Of a DNA stretch of 32,293 nucleotides, positions 1-8,224 are shown in pieces. Position 1 is the first letter of the stretch; the number at the start of each line of letters is the position of its first letter. The translations under genes and the position numbers were made by a program. The stretch spans positions 1 to 32,293 of the forward strand of contig NZ_VCHX02000119.1 of assembly GCF_005768555.2 (NCBI RefSeq), in the 5' to 3' direction. The notes below the pieces were generated by a model that ran no database searches, was not told the DNA's origin, and saw only the letters and a program-made list of their open reading frames with translations. This DNA is from Streptomyces sporangiiformans. Its GTDB lineage: Bacteria; Actinomycetota; Actinomycetes; Streptomycetales; Streptomycetaceae.

Positions 1-222
1 GCCGGTTCGCCTCCTTCTCGGCGTCGGTGAGGCGGTGGGAGCGGGTCGCCTTGCGGCCGGTGATGATGACCGGAGTATCGTCGGGGTCGTCGTCGAGGCC
101 GATGAAGCCAAGGTCGGCCAGGGCGCCGAGGCCGGCCTCGCGCAGATGCCTGGTGATGTGGTCGTGGCGGTCGGCGGTGACCTCGCTGGCCCGGCCAGGA
201 CGGGCGGAGGAGATCCAGACAA
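1..222 (-). pseudogene. Fragment of an IS5-like DDE transposase, truncated, running off the window
   Basis: Read on the minus strand this stretch encodes the middle of the same transposase that is intact at 2333-3154, from the ISSARPGRASEVT block to the DAEKEANR block. The match is nearly continuous at DNA level, so the two form an inverted repeat of about 220 bp. The similarity stops abruptly near 218-222, leaving no N-terminal part. The fragment carries about 12 extra bases around 78-92 (a GTC-rich slip) that add four residues after GLDD. The C-terminal part, with the last acidic residue, lies beyond the window edge. It is a dead remnant unless the missing part lies elsewhere. Confidence 0.8.
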
Positions 223-443
223 GGGGATTGCCCCTACTGGCCAGGTTCGTCGTCATGCAGTTCATGACCGAATGTGCCTGTATTTCGGAGTGCGGAGCCC
301 CTGGATGATGCGGTGGACGGTTCCGCGGAGCGGGAGGCTGTTGCCCGCTCGACGACGGGTGTGTGCCCGTTTACTCATGAATGGACAGGGCCCCGCCTCT
401 GTGCCGGTCGCCGGCACAGAGGCGGGACTGATCCGCGGGCCTG

Positions 444-1382
444 TCAGACTTGGTCGAGGATCATGTCCATCTGGTCGATGAACGACTGGTCGGGTTCGGG
501 CTGGGGGTCACCGCCGTTCTGGCGGGCGGCCGCGGCCCTCGCGGTGCGCTCTGCCTGGACGTTGACTCGGTTGCGGTCGCCGCCAGCCTGCTCGACGGCC
601 TGCTCCACGGCGGTCCGGCCGAGGGTCATCATCTGGACCAGGGCGTGGTTGGCCTGCTGCCGCACCGCGGCCTGCTGGGCGGCATCGGCGTTGGCCCGCT
701 GGCGGTCGAAGAGCTCCGTGGCCAGGATCATCAGGTTGACGCCCCACACGATGCCCACCATGATCCCGGCGGCGGGGAGTCCGGCGACGCCGGCAGCCGA
801 CAGGGTGAGGGCGCCGATTGTCGCGATGCCGCCCAGGAACACGGTTCGGGCCACCGTGGTGCCGATCGGGGAGGCAAGGCAGCGGTCGCGGCACTCCGCC
901 CCGAGGTTGCTCTTGCTGTTCTCGAACAGCGCGACGGTCATGTCCTTGACCCTGTTGTTGTCGTCAACGCTCCCGAAGTCCGCGCCGGCGATCTCGTCGC
1001 GGAACCGCTTGGCCTCCGTCTTCATCTTCGGGATGTCCTTCTCCAGGTTCCAGCCGGTGACCTCCTGGGACACCTTGTTGGCTTCGGCGAACGCCGCTTC
1101 GACGTCGGCCCTTTCCGCCTTGCCGGTCTCCTGCTTGAGGGCGGTGAGGTCCATCTGGACCTCGAAGTCATTGAGTTGGTCGAAGAAGGCGATGCTCGTG
1201 CCGTCTGCGTTCACGACGTACTCCAGGTCCTCTCCGGCGGCGTCCGCGGAGCCGGGCCTGATCAGCACGTAGGCGAGGACCGATAGCGCGGTGATGCCGA
1301 TGGTGACCAGCAGGAGGGTTCGGTTGCGTCGTCGGCGGTGCGATGGGGCCGGCTGGGCAGGGGAGGCTGCAAGTGTGCTCAT
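444..1382 (-). CDS. Hypothetical membrane protein with three predicted membrane segments
   Basis: I do not recognise a family. The frame is open further upstream, but the ATG at 1382 is chosen because it follows a purine-rich AAAGGAAG site and begins a sensible topology. The product has about 312 residues. A short basic N-terminus (RRRRNR at 17-21) precedes a first membrane segment at about 22-41. A soluble, charged, probably helical region follows (about 45-170). Two closely spaced membrane segments lie at about 178-198 and 202-223, and the C-terminal tail is rich in Ala, Gln and Arg and likely helical. Two cysteines flank a basic patch just before the hairpin (AECRDRC). It stands alone between mobile-element debris, so the context gives no functional hint. 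Confidence 0.7.
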   Translation of the reverse strand: MSTLAASPAQPAPSHRRRRNRTLLLVTIGITALSVLAYVLIRPGSADAAGEDLEYVVNADGTSIAFFDQLNDFEVQMDLTALKQETGKAERADVEAAFAEANKVSQEVTGWNLEKDIPKMKTEAKRFRDEIAGADFGSVDDNNRVKDMTVALFENSKSNLGAECRDRCLASPIGTTVARTVFLGGIATIGALTLSAAGVAGLPAAGIMVGIVWGVNLMILATELFDRQRANADAAQQAAVRQQANHALVQMMTLGRTAVEQAVEQAGGDRNRVNVQAERTARAAAARQNGGDPQPEPDQSFIDQMDMILDQV

Positions 1383-1750
1383 TCGGCTTCCTTTCGGGGC
1401 ACCGTGTGGTGCTGTGGAGTTGGGGGGCAGGACGTTGATGGCTCGTATGTGTCTGGCTGGGGCGGAATGTGACGATGAGGGTGCGGCTGCCCCAGGCATG
1501 AGGGGGCGGTCGGATCCGCCTCCCGGCTCCGCGATGCGGACAGCCGCGTTGACTCGTGTCACCTAAGGAGGTCCTTGGCATTCAGGGGCGGGATCTGGCT
1601 GTGGCCATCCGAAATGCCCCCTCGTATGGGGCCGTTGGACCCGAGGTGTGCTTTCTGGGAGCAGTCTCATGGCCTGGGAGCGCCGCCAACAGAGTCAAAT
1701 ATCCCGGGGTTCGGTCGCCTTTTCGGAGCCTTGCCGGAGGAGCTCTGTCC
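1383..1750. other. Intergenic stretch without a supported gene
   Basis: Open frames here are short or are upstream extensions of the membrane-protein frame. The region should hold the promoter of the gene ending at 444, but no convincing -10/-35 pair is visible. No repeat or structural RNA is evident. Confidence 0.4.
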
Positions 1751-2123
1751 TCAGGGAGCGGTGAGGACGGGCGCGTACTCGTGGAAGCCGCGCCCCGACT
1801 TACGGCCCAGCAGCCCGGCTTCCACCATGCACAGCAGCAGGGGCGGCGCGGCGTGCAGCGGATCCTTGAACTCGGCGTACATCGCCTCGGCGATCGCTGT
1901 GAGCGTGTCGAGGCCGATCAGGTCGGCCAGGCTCAAGGAGGGCCCATGGGGTGGCGCAGCCGAGGACCATGCCGGTGAGGATGTCCTCCGCGGAGGCGAA
2001 GCCGGACTCCAGCATCCTGACCGCGGAGAGCAGGCAGGGCGCCAGCAGGGCGTTCACCACGAAGCCGGCCCGGTCCTGCGAGCGGATCACCTGCTTGCCC
2101 AGGACCTGGGTGACCGAAGTCCT
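1751..2123 (-). pseudogene. 3-hydroxyacyl-CoA (3-hydroxybutyryl-CoA) dehydrogenase, C-terminal remnant with frameshifts
   Basis: Minus-strand frames give the C-terminal helical dimerisation domain of 3-hydroxybutyryl-CoA dehydrogenase. First comes the block LGKQVIRSQDR, then FVVNALLAPCLLSAVRMLES and GMVLGCA, and after a frame change SLADLIGLDTLTAIAE and GLLGRKSGRGFHEY to a TGA. The break lies at about 1930-1950, where one base is missing and about two are added relative to the expected HPMGPLSL motif. The N-terminal NAD-binding domain is absent; similarity ends near 2123 close to a mobile-element remnant. The gene probably served butyrate or fatty-acid metabolism elsewhere and is non-functional here. 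Confidence 0.8.
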
Positions 2124-2143
2124 TGGCTCGGGACTGGGTTTGA

Positions 2144-2266
2144 GGAGCCGTCAGGAGAGACGGCACGATCCCGGCAAAGGTCGAGCCGGTCCATGGCCAG
2201 TTGCGCAAGCTGTCCGACCGGGGCCGGCTGGCCCGGACGGGCTCGGGACGGTACCTGCCGCGTTGA
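2144..2266 (+). pseudogene. C-terminal fragment of a winged-helix companion protein
   Basis: A short plus-strand frame just before the transposase encodes a KVEPVHGQLRKLSDRGRLAR-type end closing in RYLPR and a stop. It resembles the C-terminus of the broken coiled-coil/winged-helix gene at 6376-6832 (KLEPLRAKMTKLADRGWL). In both places the fragment sits directly upstream of the same transposase family, which suggests the two genes travel together. The N-terminal coiled coil is missing; the fragment begins near the end of the dehydrogenase remnant. The assignment is by eye over about 35 residues. Confidence 0.45.
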
Positions 2267-2332
2267 TCGCCGACTGGGCAGAGCGGCCGGTTTCGGCCGT
2301 AACACGGGGCCCCAGCGGGAGTTGGCGTTCGT

Positions 2333-3154
2333 TTGAAGAAACAGCCGCCCGCCGAGGGCTCTCCCGGTGTTGTCTACCAGGTCCGGCTTCCTGTGTCGAA
2401 ACGGACCATCGATCTCGTCGGCGGACTGATACGCCGGCGCCGCAAGCAGCTGGGCACGCGCTGGCGCAAGGCCGCTCCGGGCACGCAGGCGATCGTCGTG
2501 CTGGCCGTCCTGCGCCACGACCAGCGTCTGCCCGACATGGCCGGCGGCAACGCCGTCTCGGTCGCCACCGTCCGCCGCTGGGTCCTGGAAGTCCTCGACC
2601 TGCTCGCCGCCCGGGCCCAGCATCTGGACCGCGCCCTGAAGAAGATCGCCCGTCAGGGCGGTGCGGTGATCCTGCTGGACGGCACCCTCGTGCGCACCCG
2701 CCGCCGCACCGGGGCGGCCAACCGCAAGAACTACAGCGAGAAACACAAGGCCCATGGCCTGCTCTTCCTCGCGCTGACCGACGAGAAGGGGAACCTGATC
2801 TGGATCTCCTCCGCCCGTCCTGGCCGGGCCAGCGAGGTCACCGCCGCCCGCCACGACCGCATCACCAGGCATCTGCGCGAGGCCGGCCTCGGCGCCCTGG
2901 CCGAGCTTGGCTTCGTCGGCCTCGACGATACTCCGGTCATCATCACCGGCCGCAAGGCGACCCGCTCCCACCGCCTCACCGACGCCGAGAAGGAGGCGAA
3001 CCGGCTGGTCAGCCGCGAACGCGCCGCCGTCGAGCACGGCTTCGCGAACCTGAAGACCTGGCGCATCCTGACCAAGGTCCGCATGAACGCCCATCACGCC
3101 ACCACGCTGCTGCGGGTCCTGCTCGTCCTGGTGAACTGCGAAGTCCAGCGGTGA
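2333..3154 (+). CDS. IS5-like DDE transposase (copy 1, intact)
   Basis: The 273-residue product looks like a DDE_Tnp_4-type transposase of the IS5 group. It would cut and rejoin the ends of its element. An N-terminal helix-turn-helix region (about 25-90) precedes the catalytic core. Probable acidic residues are D116 in VILLDG, D198/D199 in GFVGLDD and E234 in AVEHGF, followed by the usual FANLKTWR motif. The start is a TTG at 2333; the equivalent position in copy 2 is GTG, and no strong ribosome site is seen. Related sequences in this window are a fragment at 1-222, a frameshifted copy at 6897-7736 and a fragment at 20666-20992. This is the only copy with an unbroken frame, although its left element end appears lost. 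Confidence 0.85.
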   Translation: MKKQPPAEGSPGVVYQVRLPVSKRTIDLVGGLIRRRRKQLGTRWRKAAPGTQAIVVLAVLRHDQRLPDMAGGNAVSVATVRRWVLEVLDLLAARAQHLDRALKKIARQGGAVILLDGTLVRTRRRTGAANRKNYSEKHKAHGLLFLALTDEKGNLIWISSARPGRASEVTAARHDRITRHLREAGLGALAELGFVGLDDTPVIITGRKATRSHRLTDAEKEANRLVSRERAAVEHGFANLKTWRILTKVRMNAHHATTLLRVLLVLVNCEVQR

Positions 3155-3212
3155 CAGACGATCACCCGACGGCGATCACGCCGCCTGCCAGCACGAGGAC
3201 CGCATCACGGGC

Positions 3213-3261
3213 TCACACCAGTACCGCGACCTGCGAGTCCAAGATGAAACGATCTCATTGG
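3213..3261 (+). repeat. Candidate right end of the copy-1 element
   Basis: This stretch begins TCACACCAGTACCGCGACCT and ends near CATTGG. It aligns with the segments at 20525-20575 and 7795-7845, sharing CACACCAG, then GACCTGC or GACGTGC, and a CTCA-T/C-TG end. It lies about 60 bp after the transposase stop, the same side as the repeat following copy 2. Identity is clearly lower than between the two repeats flanking copy 2. Confidence 0.45.
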
Positions 3262-3479
3262 TTGCCCGGCGCGGTCCGCTACCGGTCTTTCTGGGAACTG
3301 ATGAACGGCCAGTACAGGAGCTTCCGCGGCGAATGGTGACCGTTACGGAACACCAGCCGGACGTCGGGCCTCCGGACCGCGGTTCCAGAACAGCGCTGCG
3401 CAGCTTGTCCTGCCGGGTAGGACGAAGATTGACCTGCGTAACGGCACCACGCGCCTGAGACCCGAGGTTAAAACTCAAG

Positions 3480-3700
3480 CTGAGGTCACGTCCCCCAACT
3501 GCTGAACAGCACTTCCATGGCGGGCGGCGGCGCAGTGCATGAGGTGGGCAGAGGGCGTGGCAGGCCTGCTTGGCCGACGACTGCCAGGAGTTCTTGCGAT
3601 CCACGCCGGACAGCAGTCTGAGTACGAAGGTCCGGGCCGTCGCCCGCGGCTCCACCCGCTTGAACCGGCCCGCGATCCGGGCCATGCTCTGGCCGGACAT
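3480..3700 (-). pseudogene. Remnant of an IS701-like transposase N-terminus
   Basis: The minus-strand frame from about 3700 to 3581 reads IAGRFKRVEPRATARTFV then LLSGVDRKNSWQ. This is the characteristic N-terminal block of IS701-family transposases (RFxRVEPRxxA and RKNxW). Beyond it the reading frame degenerates and residual similarity jumps between frames to about 3480. No catalytic part is present. It is one of several overlapping element scars in this part of the window. Confidence 0.5.
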
Positions 3701-3834
3701 CGCCCGCTAGCGGGCACCATCTGCGCTGTGAACCTGCGGTCACCGCATGCTCGTCATGATTCCGGACAAACCCTGGTGATCACTCGGTGGCCCGTTCTCA
3801 TTGGCTCCGAGGTGCCAGCGGTCGCGGAAGCGCT

Positions 3835-4674
3835 TTAAGTTGGGTCCAGGTCGGTTTGCAGCAAGTGGTGGTCTGAGTACGGGGTGGGTTGCACTCGGTG
3901 CTTGAGGGGGGCGATGCCTCGCAGGAAGATGTAGTCGAACTTGCTGTGCCAGTCGGTGGTCGGCTTGCAGGTACCGGCGGGCGAGGGATGACACTGGGGG
4001 TCTGTATCCGCGGCCAGTGCCCAAATCCGGGTGAGTTCGGGAGCGTCGGGCACGGCGTTGAAGTCGCCGAGAACGATTGCGCGGTCGTGCCGGGCGACGT
4101 CTGCGGCGAGTACGCCGATCTGGTCTGCTCGGACCGCTTCTTGACGTCGATGGGCGAGGTGCGTGTTGAAGACCCGGACGGACTGGCCGCCCACCTTGGT
4201 GGTGACTGCCATGTACCCCCGGTCTTCGGATCCGCCGTAGGGGTATTCCACGTTGACGCGGTCTGTCATCGGTTCCGCCGAGAGGACCGCCTGGCCGAAG
4301 GCTCCCGGACTCCACGGCGCTCCCCCGCAACGGCCCCAATTCCGAAGAACCATCCCGTACTCGACGTGGTAAACCAGCCCGTAAAGGCTCTTCAGATAAT
4401 CCCGGATCCTCTCGACGTCACGCACGCATGCTTCTTGCAGGCCTATGACCTGGGGCGCATACGTGGCGATCTCCGCTGCCCGGTCAACGTGGTTTTTCGC
4501 ACAGGGGTTGCAGATGTTCCACGTCATGACCCGGTTCGGTACGACATCCCTGACGGCATGGACGGGCAGTGACCTGACGAAGAGGGCACCGCTTGGTGCA
4601 CTGGGGCCGACGAGCACCATGCAGACCACGGTCATGGCGCCCGCGAGCAACCGCGTGCCCCTTCCGAGCACCAT
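3835..4674 (-). CDS. Secreted endonuclease/exonuclease/phosphatase (EEP) family protein
   Basis: The 279-residue product has the metal-dependent phosphohydrolase fold shared by DNase I, exonuclease III and bacterial sphingomyelinases. The conserved signature is complete: TWNI with N53, the glutamate of LQE (E81), NTHL (170-173), GDFNA (D204, N206), FDYIF (D247) and SDHH (D268, H269). The N-terminus (RLLAGAMTVVCMVLVGPSAPSGA) is a signal peptide or anchor, so it acts outside the membrane on a phosphodiester whose identity cannot be read from sequence. The frame extends to 4716; a GAGGAGG site makes the ATG at 4674, or the adjacent GTG, more likely. Four cysteines could form disulfides. It has no obvious operon partner. 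Confidence 0.85.
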   Translation of the reverse strand: MVLGRGTRLLAGAMTVVCMVLVGPSAPSGALFVRSLPVHAVRDVVPNRVMTWNICNPCAKNHVDRAAEIATYAPQVIGLQEACVRDVERIRDYLKSLYGLVYHVEYGMVLRNWGRCGGAPWSPGAFGQAVLSAEPMTDRVNVEYPYGGSEDRGYMAVTTKVGGQSVRVFNTHLAHRRQEAVRADQIGVLAADVARHDRAIVLGDFNAVPDAPELTRIWALAADTDPQCHPSPAGTCKPTTDWHSKFDYIFLRGIAPLKHRVQPTPYSDHHLLQTDLDPT

Positions 4675-4859
4675 CGCCTCCTCAATGCGGATACACATGG
4701 CATCTGACGTCTCCATGCACGAGGTTATGGGACGGAGTTGTCAGCAACACACGTTTCTGACCCTTCACGCCTCGTATCCCGACCCCGCCTGCACGCATCA
4801 AGGCCTGGCATTGTCATCGTTCCTCTGGATGGGCGGGCTGTCGCAGGATGGCCGGGACT

Positions 4860-4995
4860 GTGCGGTCGGATGTGATGTGCAGGCGTCTCGCTCCGTCAGC
4901 AGTTCGGCGATCACTTGGCCATGCACCTGCCGCTTCTCCTCCAGGCGTTGCTTGTCGGCGCTGAGCCGGCGGTTGCGTTCGGCGAGTTCGTCGGT
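4860..4995 (-). pseudogene. Coiled-coil C-terminal fragment resembling recombinase-associated proteins
   Basis: A minus-strand frame contains TDELAERNRRLSADKQRLEE followed by VHGQVIAELLTERDA. It is a leucine-rich heptad pattern like the C-terminal coiled coil of small proteins encoded beside tyrosine recombinases (DUF6262-like). The surrounding frame has no convincing start and no recombinase is adjacent. I take it as a decayed fragment, with low certainty about the family. Confidence 0.3.
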
Positions 4996-5225
4996 GGGCC
5001 TGGAGATGCTGGAAGGCCAGTGGGATGCCGTTGACCGCTGTTCAGACAGAGAGCCCTGGGTGTCGTTGGGCGAATGCGAGGATCCGTAGCCGTTGTCGTT
5101 CCGAACTCGAGGACGGTGTTTTCGATGGTCAGGAATAGGGCCGGTGATGCCGTGGGGGTGGTGGCCTGAGTAGCGTGTCCAGCCAGGCCTTTGCCCATGG
5201 CGGCTGACTGCGGGCATGGGAAACG

Positions 5226-5253
5226 GCCCCCGCCGCCGTGAGGCGACGGGGGC
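5226..5253. terminator. GC-rich hairpin, possible terminator
   Basis: GCCCCCG pairs with CGGGGGC and CGCC with GGCG around a GTGA loop, with one internal mismatch. No run of U follows on either strand. It lies in a stretch without a supported gene, downstream of the secreted-protein gene that ends at 5389. Confidence 0.4.
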
Positions 5254-5352
5254 TTGTGCCATTGCCAGGTGCGCGATACCTATCCGGCAGCGCTGACGCG
5301 GGTGATTGCCTGCCCTATGACGCGGCCAAGCGGCCTGTCCGGGCACCTGTAC

Positions 5353-5380
5353 CGCCCTGGGAAGAGGTGTTCCCAGGGCG
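5353..5380 (-). terminator. Intrinsic terminator-like hairpin after the secreted-protein gene
   Basis: A perfect 10-bp stem (CGCCCTGGGA with TCCCAGGGCG) closes an 8-base loop. It begins 9 bases after the stop codon at 5389 on the minus strand. The position suits a factor-independent terminator of the kind usual in high-GC actinobacteria, which often lack a U-tract. Confidence 0.7.
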
Positions 5381-5388
5381 TTCCATCA

Positions 5389-5931
5389 CTAGACCCTCTC
5401 CCAGCGGAGCGAGGTGCGGGAGTTGCCGTCACTGCGGATCTCAGCGATCGTCGTCCGGCTGTAGGCGTAGGAGCTCATGGCCTGCAGTTCGATCCTGGTC
5501 GGCGTCTCCACCTCGATGCGTTCCTGGATGGGCGTCGTATCCCTGTGGCCGATAGCGCCATCGCCCCGGTTGTTGGACTGGAGATGGTTGATCATCCGCT
5601 GGCTGCCTGGCACGACCGTGCCCTCAGTAGTGTTGACGAGCCGGGCAAAGATCCAGGCGTTGATCGGAGCACGACCCCACAGTCGCCCCTGGACGTCCAG
5701 GTCGAGGTGGTACGTGCCGGGCTGAAGCTCGACCGCGAGGCCGGTGTTCTTCCAACCGCCTGAATTCAGGTTGACGGTCGCCGGCAGGTAGCAGATGCCT
5801 TCGTCGGATGACGTGACAGTGGCGCACGACTCTTGGGCAACTGCCTCGCTACCAGTAGCGAAACCGGTAGCGGTGGTGGCAAGCAGCCCAGCTGCGATGA
5901 GAGCAGCAATGCGGGTACGCAAGTGTGGCAC
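5389..5931 (-). CDS. Secreted protein of unknown function
   Basis: The GTG at 5931 follows GGAGG at good spacing and opens a 180-residue protein. An RTR-positive N-terminus, a hydrophobic stretch (IAALIAAGLLATTATGFA) and an AVA-QE site form a standard Sec signal peptide. The mature part has two cysteines near the start (SCATV and GICYLP), suggesting one disulfide. It then has alternating hydrophobic segments typical of a beta-rich domain (GLAVELQPGTYHLDLDVQG, PTRIELQAMSSYAYSRTTI). I recognise no family or catalytic motif. A strong hairpin follows the stop. It is probably an exported structural or binding protein, but its role cannot be inferred from its neighbours. Confidence 0.75.
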   Translation of the reverse strand: MPHLRTRIAALIAAGLLATTATGFATGSEAVAQESCATVTSSDEGICYLPATVNLNSGGWKNTGLAVELQPGTYHLDLDVQGRLWGRAPINAWIFARLVNTTEGTVVPGSQRMINHLQSNNRGDGAIGHRDTTPIQERIEVETPTRIELQAMSSYAYSRTTIAEIRSDGNSRTSLRWERV

Positions 5932-6160
5932 AGACCCTCCAGGATAAAGAGCCACAAGTCGATGTGTATCCGCATATTGCGGCAAACGCTCAAAAAGTGG
6001 CTGCGCGCCTCGCCGGTCAGCTACTGAGTAGTTGTTCAATCCGTTTCGGTGCCGGACTGGCCAACTATCGCTGAGCAGAGTGGCCACCCGCGGTTGAGCA
6101 CAGGCGCGCGGCCCGTGGTTCCGTCGGGCGGCCTGGCCACCTACCGCTGTAGGCCACCAG

Positions 6161-6215
6161 CACATTGAGCAGTGAGCATCGTGAAAAGTGCAGGTCAGGC
6201 GGGCTGGTGTGCGCG
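6161..6215 (-). repeat. Left inverted end of the two-gene element
   Basis: On the minus strand this reads GCGCACACCAGCCCGCCTGA followed by a TGCACTTTTCACGATGC block and ACTGCTCA. It matches the direct-strand segment at 7795-7845 in roughly 44 of 50 positions, so the two are imperfect inverted repeats flanking the coiled-coil gene and transposase copy 2. Confidence 0.7.
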
Positions 6216-6375
6216 GGGTCGGGGGTGCTCGGGCTGGTAGGCGGCGGGTGTCCATGGTGAAGATCGTCTGACCGGTCGGTCGGGAGGGTTCTCTGGTCCT
6301 GCCGCGCCTGCGTGAGCGGGCCGCCTACGATCCGTCACCGTGTCGGTACGCCGGGGGTCGTGGGGAGGGTGTGGG

Positions 6376-6832
6376 ATGTCCGATCTGGAGCGGATCACGG
6401 CTCGCCGTAGCGAACTGGACGCGCTCCCCGAGGAGTTGGCCAAGCGGCTTCAGGAGGTCGAGGCCGAGCGGGAGGAGCTGAGGATCGCTGAGCGGGTCCT
6501 GCTCCGCCTGGCCGAACAGGACCGGGCCGATACGGAGGCCGCTGAGGCGGCGGCTCCGGTGCAAGCGCAGGTGGCGGGGCGTGCGGTGCTAGCTGATCCC
6601 GCACCGCAGTGAGAATGGCGACGAGGCCGCGCTGCCCGCCGACTCCCGCCGGATCCTGGCGATCGTGCGGGCCGCCGGAGGCCCGGTGCAGGTCAAGGCG
6701 GTGGGTGAGGAACTGGGGCTTGAGGTGGGAGTGCGCGGGAAGCTGGAGCCGCTGCGGGCGAAGATGACCAAGCTCGCCGACCGTGGCTGGCTGCACAAGC
6801 GGCCTGACGGGAAGTTCACCGCACGCCTGTAG
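6376..6832 (+). pseudogene. Coiled-coil plus winged-helix protein, frameshifted
   Basis: The first part (ATG at 6376 after GGGAGGG) encodes MSDLERITARRSELDALPEE followed by a highly charged coiled coil to about residue 55, then an Ala-rich linker. The frame shifts near 6590, where one extra base turns an expected VLLIPHR into VLADPAPQ and a stop at 6612. The next frame continues with DEAALPADSRRILAIVRAAG, an HTH-like VKAVGEELGLE and the winged C-terminus KLADRGWLHKRPDGKFTARL to TAG at 6832. Repaired, the protein would have about 151 residues. Small DNA-binding proteins of this build are common in Streptomyces. Here it lies inside the inverted repeats with a transposase and may help recognise the ends, which is inference. 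Confidence 0.65.
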
Positions 6833-6896
6833 CAGCTGCGGACCGGGGCGACAAGAGGGCGTAACCGGCGGGCCCCCGACGGCAGTTGAGTTTGGT

Positions 6897-7736
6897 GTGA
6901 AGAAAAACAACCATCCCGTCGAGGGGCCCTGACGGCCTTGCCTACACCGCCCGCCTGCCGCTGTCGAGTGCCACCCTGAACTGGCTCGCCGACCTGTTAC
7001 GCGGCCACTTCAAGAAGATCGGCTCCAGGTGGCGGGCCCTGCCCGCCGGGAAGATCGCCGGCATCGTGCTGGCGGTCCTGCGCTGTGACCAGCGGCCCGG
7101 CGACCTGGCAGGCGGCAACGGCATCCACCGCACCACCGTCACCCGCTGGGTACGGGAAGTCGTCGGCCTGCTCGCCGCCCGCGCCCCGCGCCTGGGCCGC
7201 GCGCTGAAAAAGATCGCCCGAAAGGGCGGCGGAATCGTACTGCTGGACGGCTTCCTGATCCGCACCCGGCGCCGCACCGGAACAGCGAACCGGAAGAACT
7301 ACTCCGGCAAGCACAAACACCATGGCCTGCTCGTGATCGCACTCACCGACGACAAGGGCCGGCTGATCTGGGTCTCCGCCGCACGTCCCGGACGCACCTC
7401 GGAGATCACCGCCTCCCGTCACGACAAGCTCACCGCTCACCTGCGGGCCGCCGGGCTCGGTGCGATCGCCGACCTGGGGTTCGTCGGCCTCAACGACAGC
7501 GGCCCTGACGCCGACCCAGCGGTGATCACCGGCTACAAGGCCGTTCGGAACCGGCCCCTGACTCGCGGTCAGAAACTGTCCAACAAGACACTGCCGCATT
7601 CCGTGCCCCGGTCGAGCACGGCTTCGCTCACCTCAAGAACTGGAGGGTCCTGGGCAAGGTCCGCACGGATCCGAGGTGGGCGACCGCGCTGGCACGGGCC
7701 CTGCTGGTGCTGACGAACCAGGAAGTCGCCCGCTGA
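6897..7736 (+). pseudogene. IS5-like DDE transposase (copy 2, two frameshifts)
   Basis: The sequence parallels copy 1 throughout. A GTG at 6897 starts VKKNNHPVEG and meets a stop at 6930-6932; the true frame resumes at about 6925-6931 as LAYTARLPLS. The core is intact (GIVLLDG, GFVGLND), and a further one-base loss near 7595 shifts the end. In the third frame the expected APVEHGFAHLKNWRVLGK and a terminal NQEVAR with stop at 7734-7736 are readable. The protein is closer to the fragment at 20666-20992 than to copy 1; both share ADPAVITGYK and RGQKLSNK. It is inactive as it stands. Confidence 0.85.
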
Positions 7737-7794
7737 TGACCAATGATCTTGCCGCTGGACTACCGCCCCGGACCTGGCCGAGCTTCGACGCCTA

Positions 7795-7845
7795 CGCACA
7801 CCAGCCCACCTGACGTGCAGTTTTCACGATGCAGACTGCTCACTG
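7795..7845 (+). repeat. Right inverted end of the two-gene element
   Basis: The segment starts CGCACACCAGCCCACCTGAC and continues through TTTTCACGATGC to ACTGCTCAC. It is the inverted partner of 6161-6215 and begins about 60 bp after the transposase stop. Related, more diverged copies are at 3213-3261 and 20525-20575, all in the same orientation. Confidence 0.7.
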
Positions 7846-7846
7846 G

Positions 7847-8008
7847 AAGTCCCGGCGGTGGTGCCAAGCGGCGGGCGGCACGAACGGCGACCTGGCCCCC
7901 ACCGGCGCGGGCGGTGTCGTGGCCGTCGGCGCCACCGGTGTACTGGCCATCACCGGCGGCAGTCTCCACGCCCTGCGTCACAGCCGCACGGGCGGCACCA
8001 ACAGCTGA
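7847..8008 (+). pseudogene. C-terminal cell-wall sorting signal of a lost surface protein
   Basis: The plus-strand frame ending at TGA 8006-8008 reads GGTNGDLAPTGAGG, a hydrophobic stretch (VVAVGATGVLAITGGSLHAL) and a basic tail (RHSRTGG). This is the tripartite sortase signal; LAxTG is the form used by class E sortases of Streptomyces. Nothing of the ectodomain remains, because the upstream side is the right end of the mobile element. It is most simply the tail of a surface protein gene cut by the insertion. Confidence 0.55.
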
Positions 8009-8224
8009 ACACGGCTCCACTCGGGCGGAACCACGGGCTGGGGCGAGTCCTGGCACGGTCCTGCGCGGTGCGCAGCGACGGCGCCGACCCACGCCAGGCA
8101 TGCGTCTGCCGACCCCTTCGCAGTTACGTGTCGATCGTAGCCTCGCCCGTGCGGTGGTTACCCGCGCACGCCGACGCCGACGGTGCTGAGCAGGGACGAC
8201 TGGCCAACCATGGCAGTGGGGCCC

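Larger units (their letters stand above)
6161..7845 (+). mobile_element. Two-gene insertion element with about 50-bp inverted ends (both genes broken)
   Basis: The unit of about 1.7 kb is bounded by the inverted repeats at 6161-6215 and 7795-7845. It carries a coiled-coil/winged-helix gene (6376-6832) and then the IS5-like transposase (6897-7736), both on the plus strand. Each gene is frameshifted, so this copy is inactive. Copy 1 shows the same order (winged-helix fragment, transposase, right end), which supports a real mobile unit rather than chance association. No target-site duplication is obvious at the outer edges. I do not recognise a named element with this arrangement. Confidence 0.55.

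Noticed and set aside
1951..3339. Plus-strand open frame of 462 codons over transposase copy 1
   Set aside because: It is an alternative frame of the transposase region; the DDE motifs are in the other frame.
6161..7845. Target-site duplication at the edges of the two-gene element
   Set aside because: The bases outside the inverted ends do not match convincingly in any register tried, so none is claimed.
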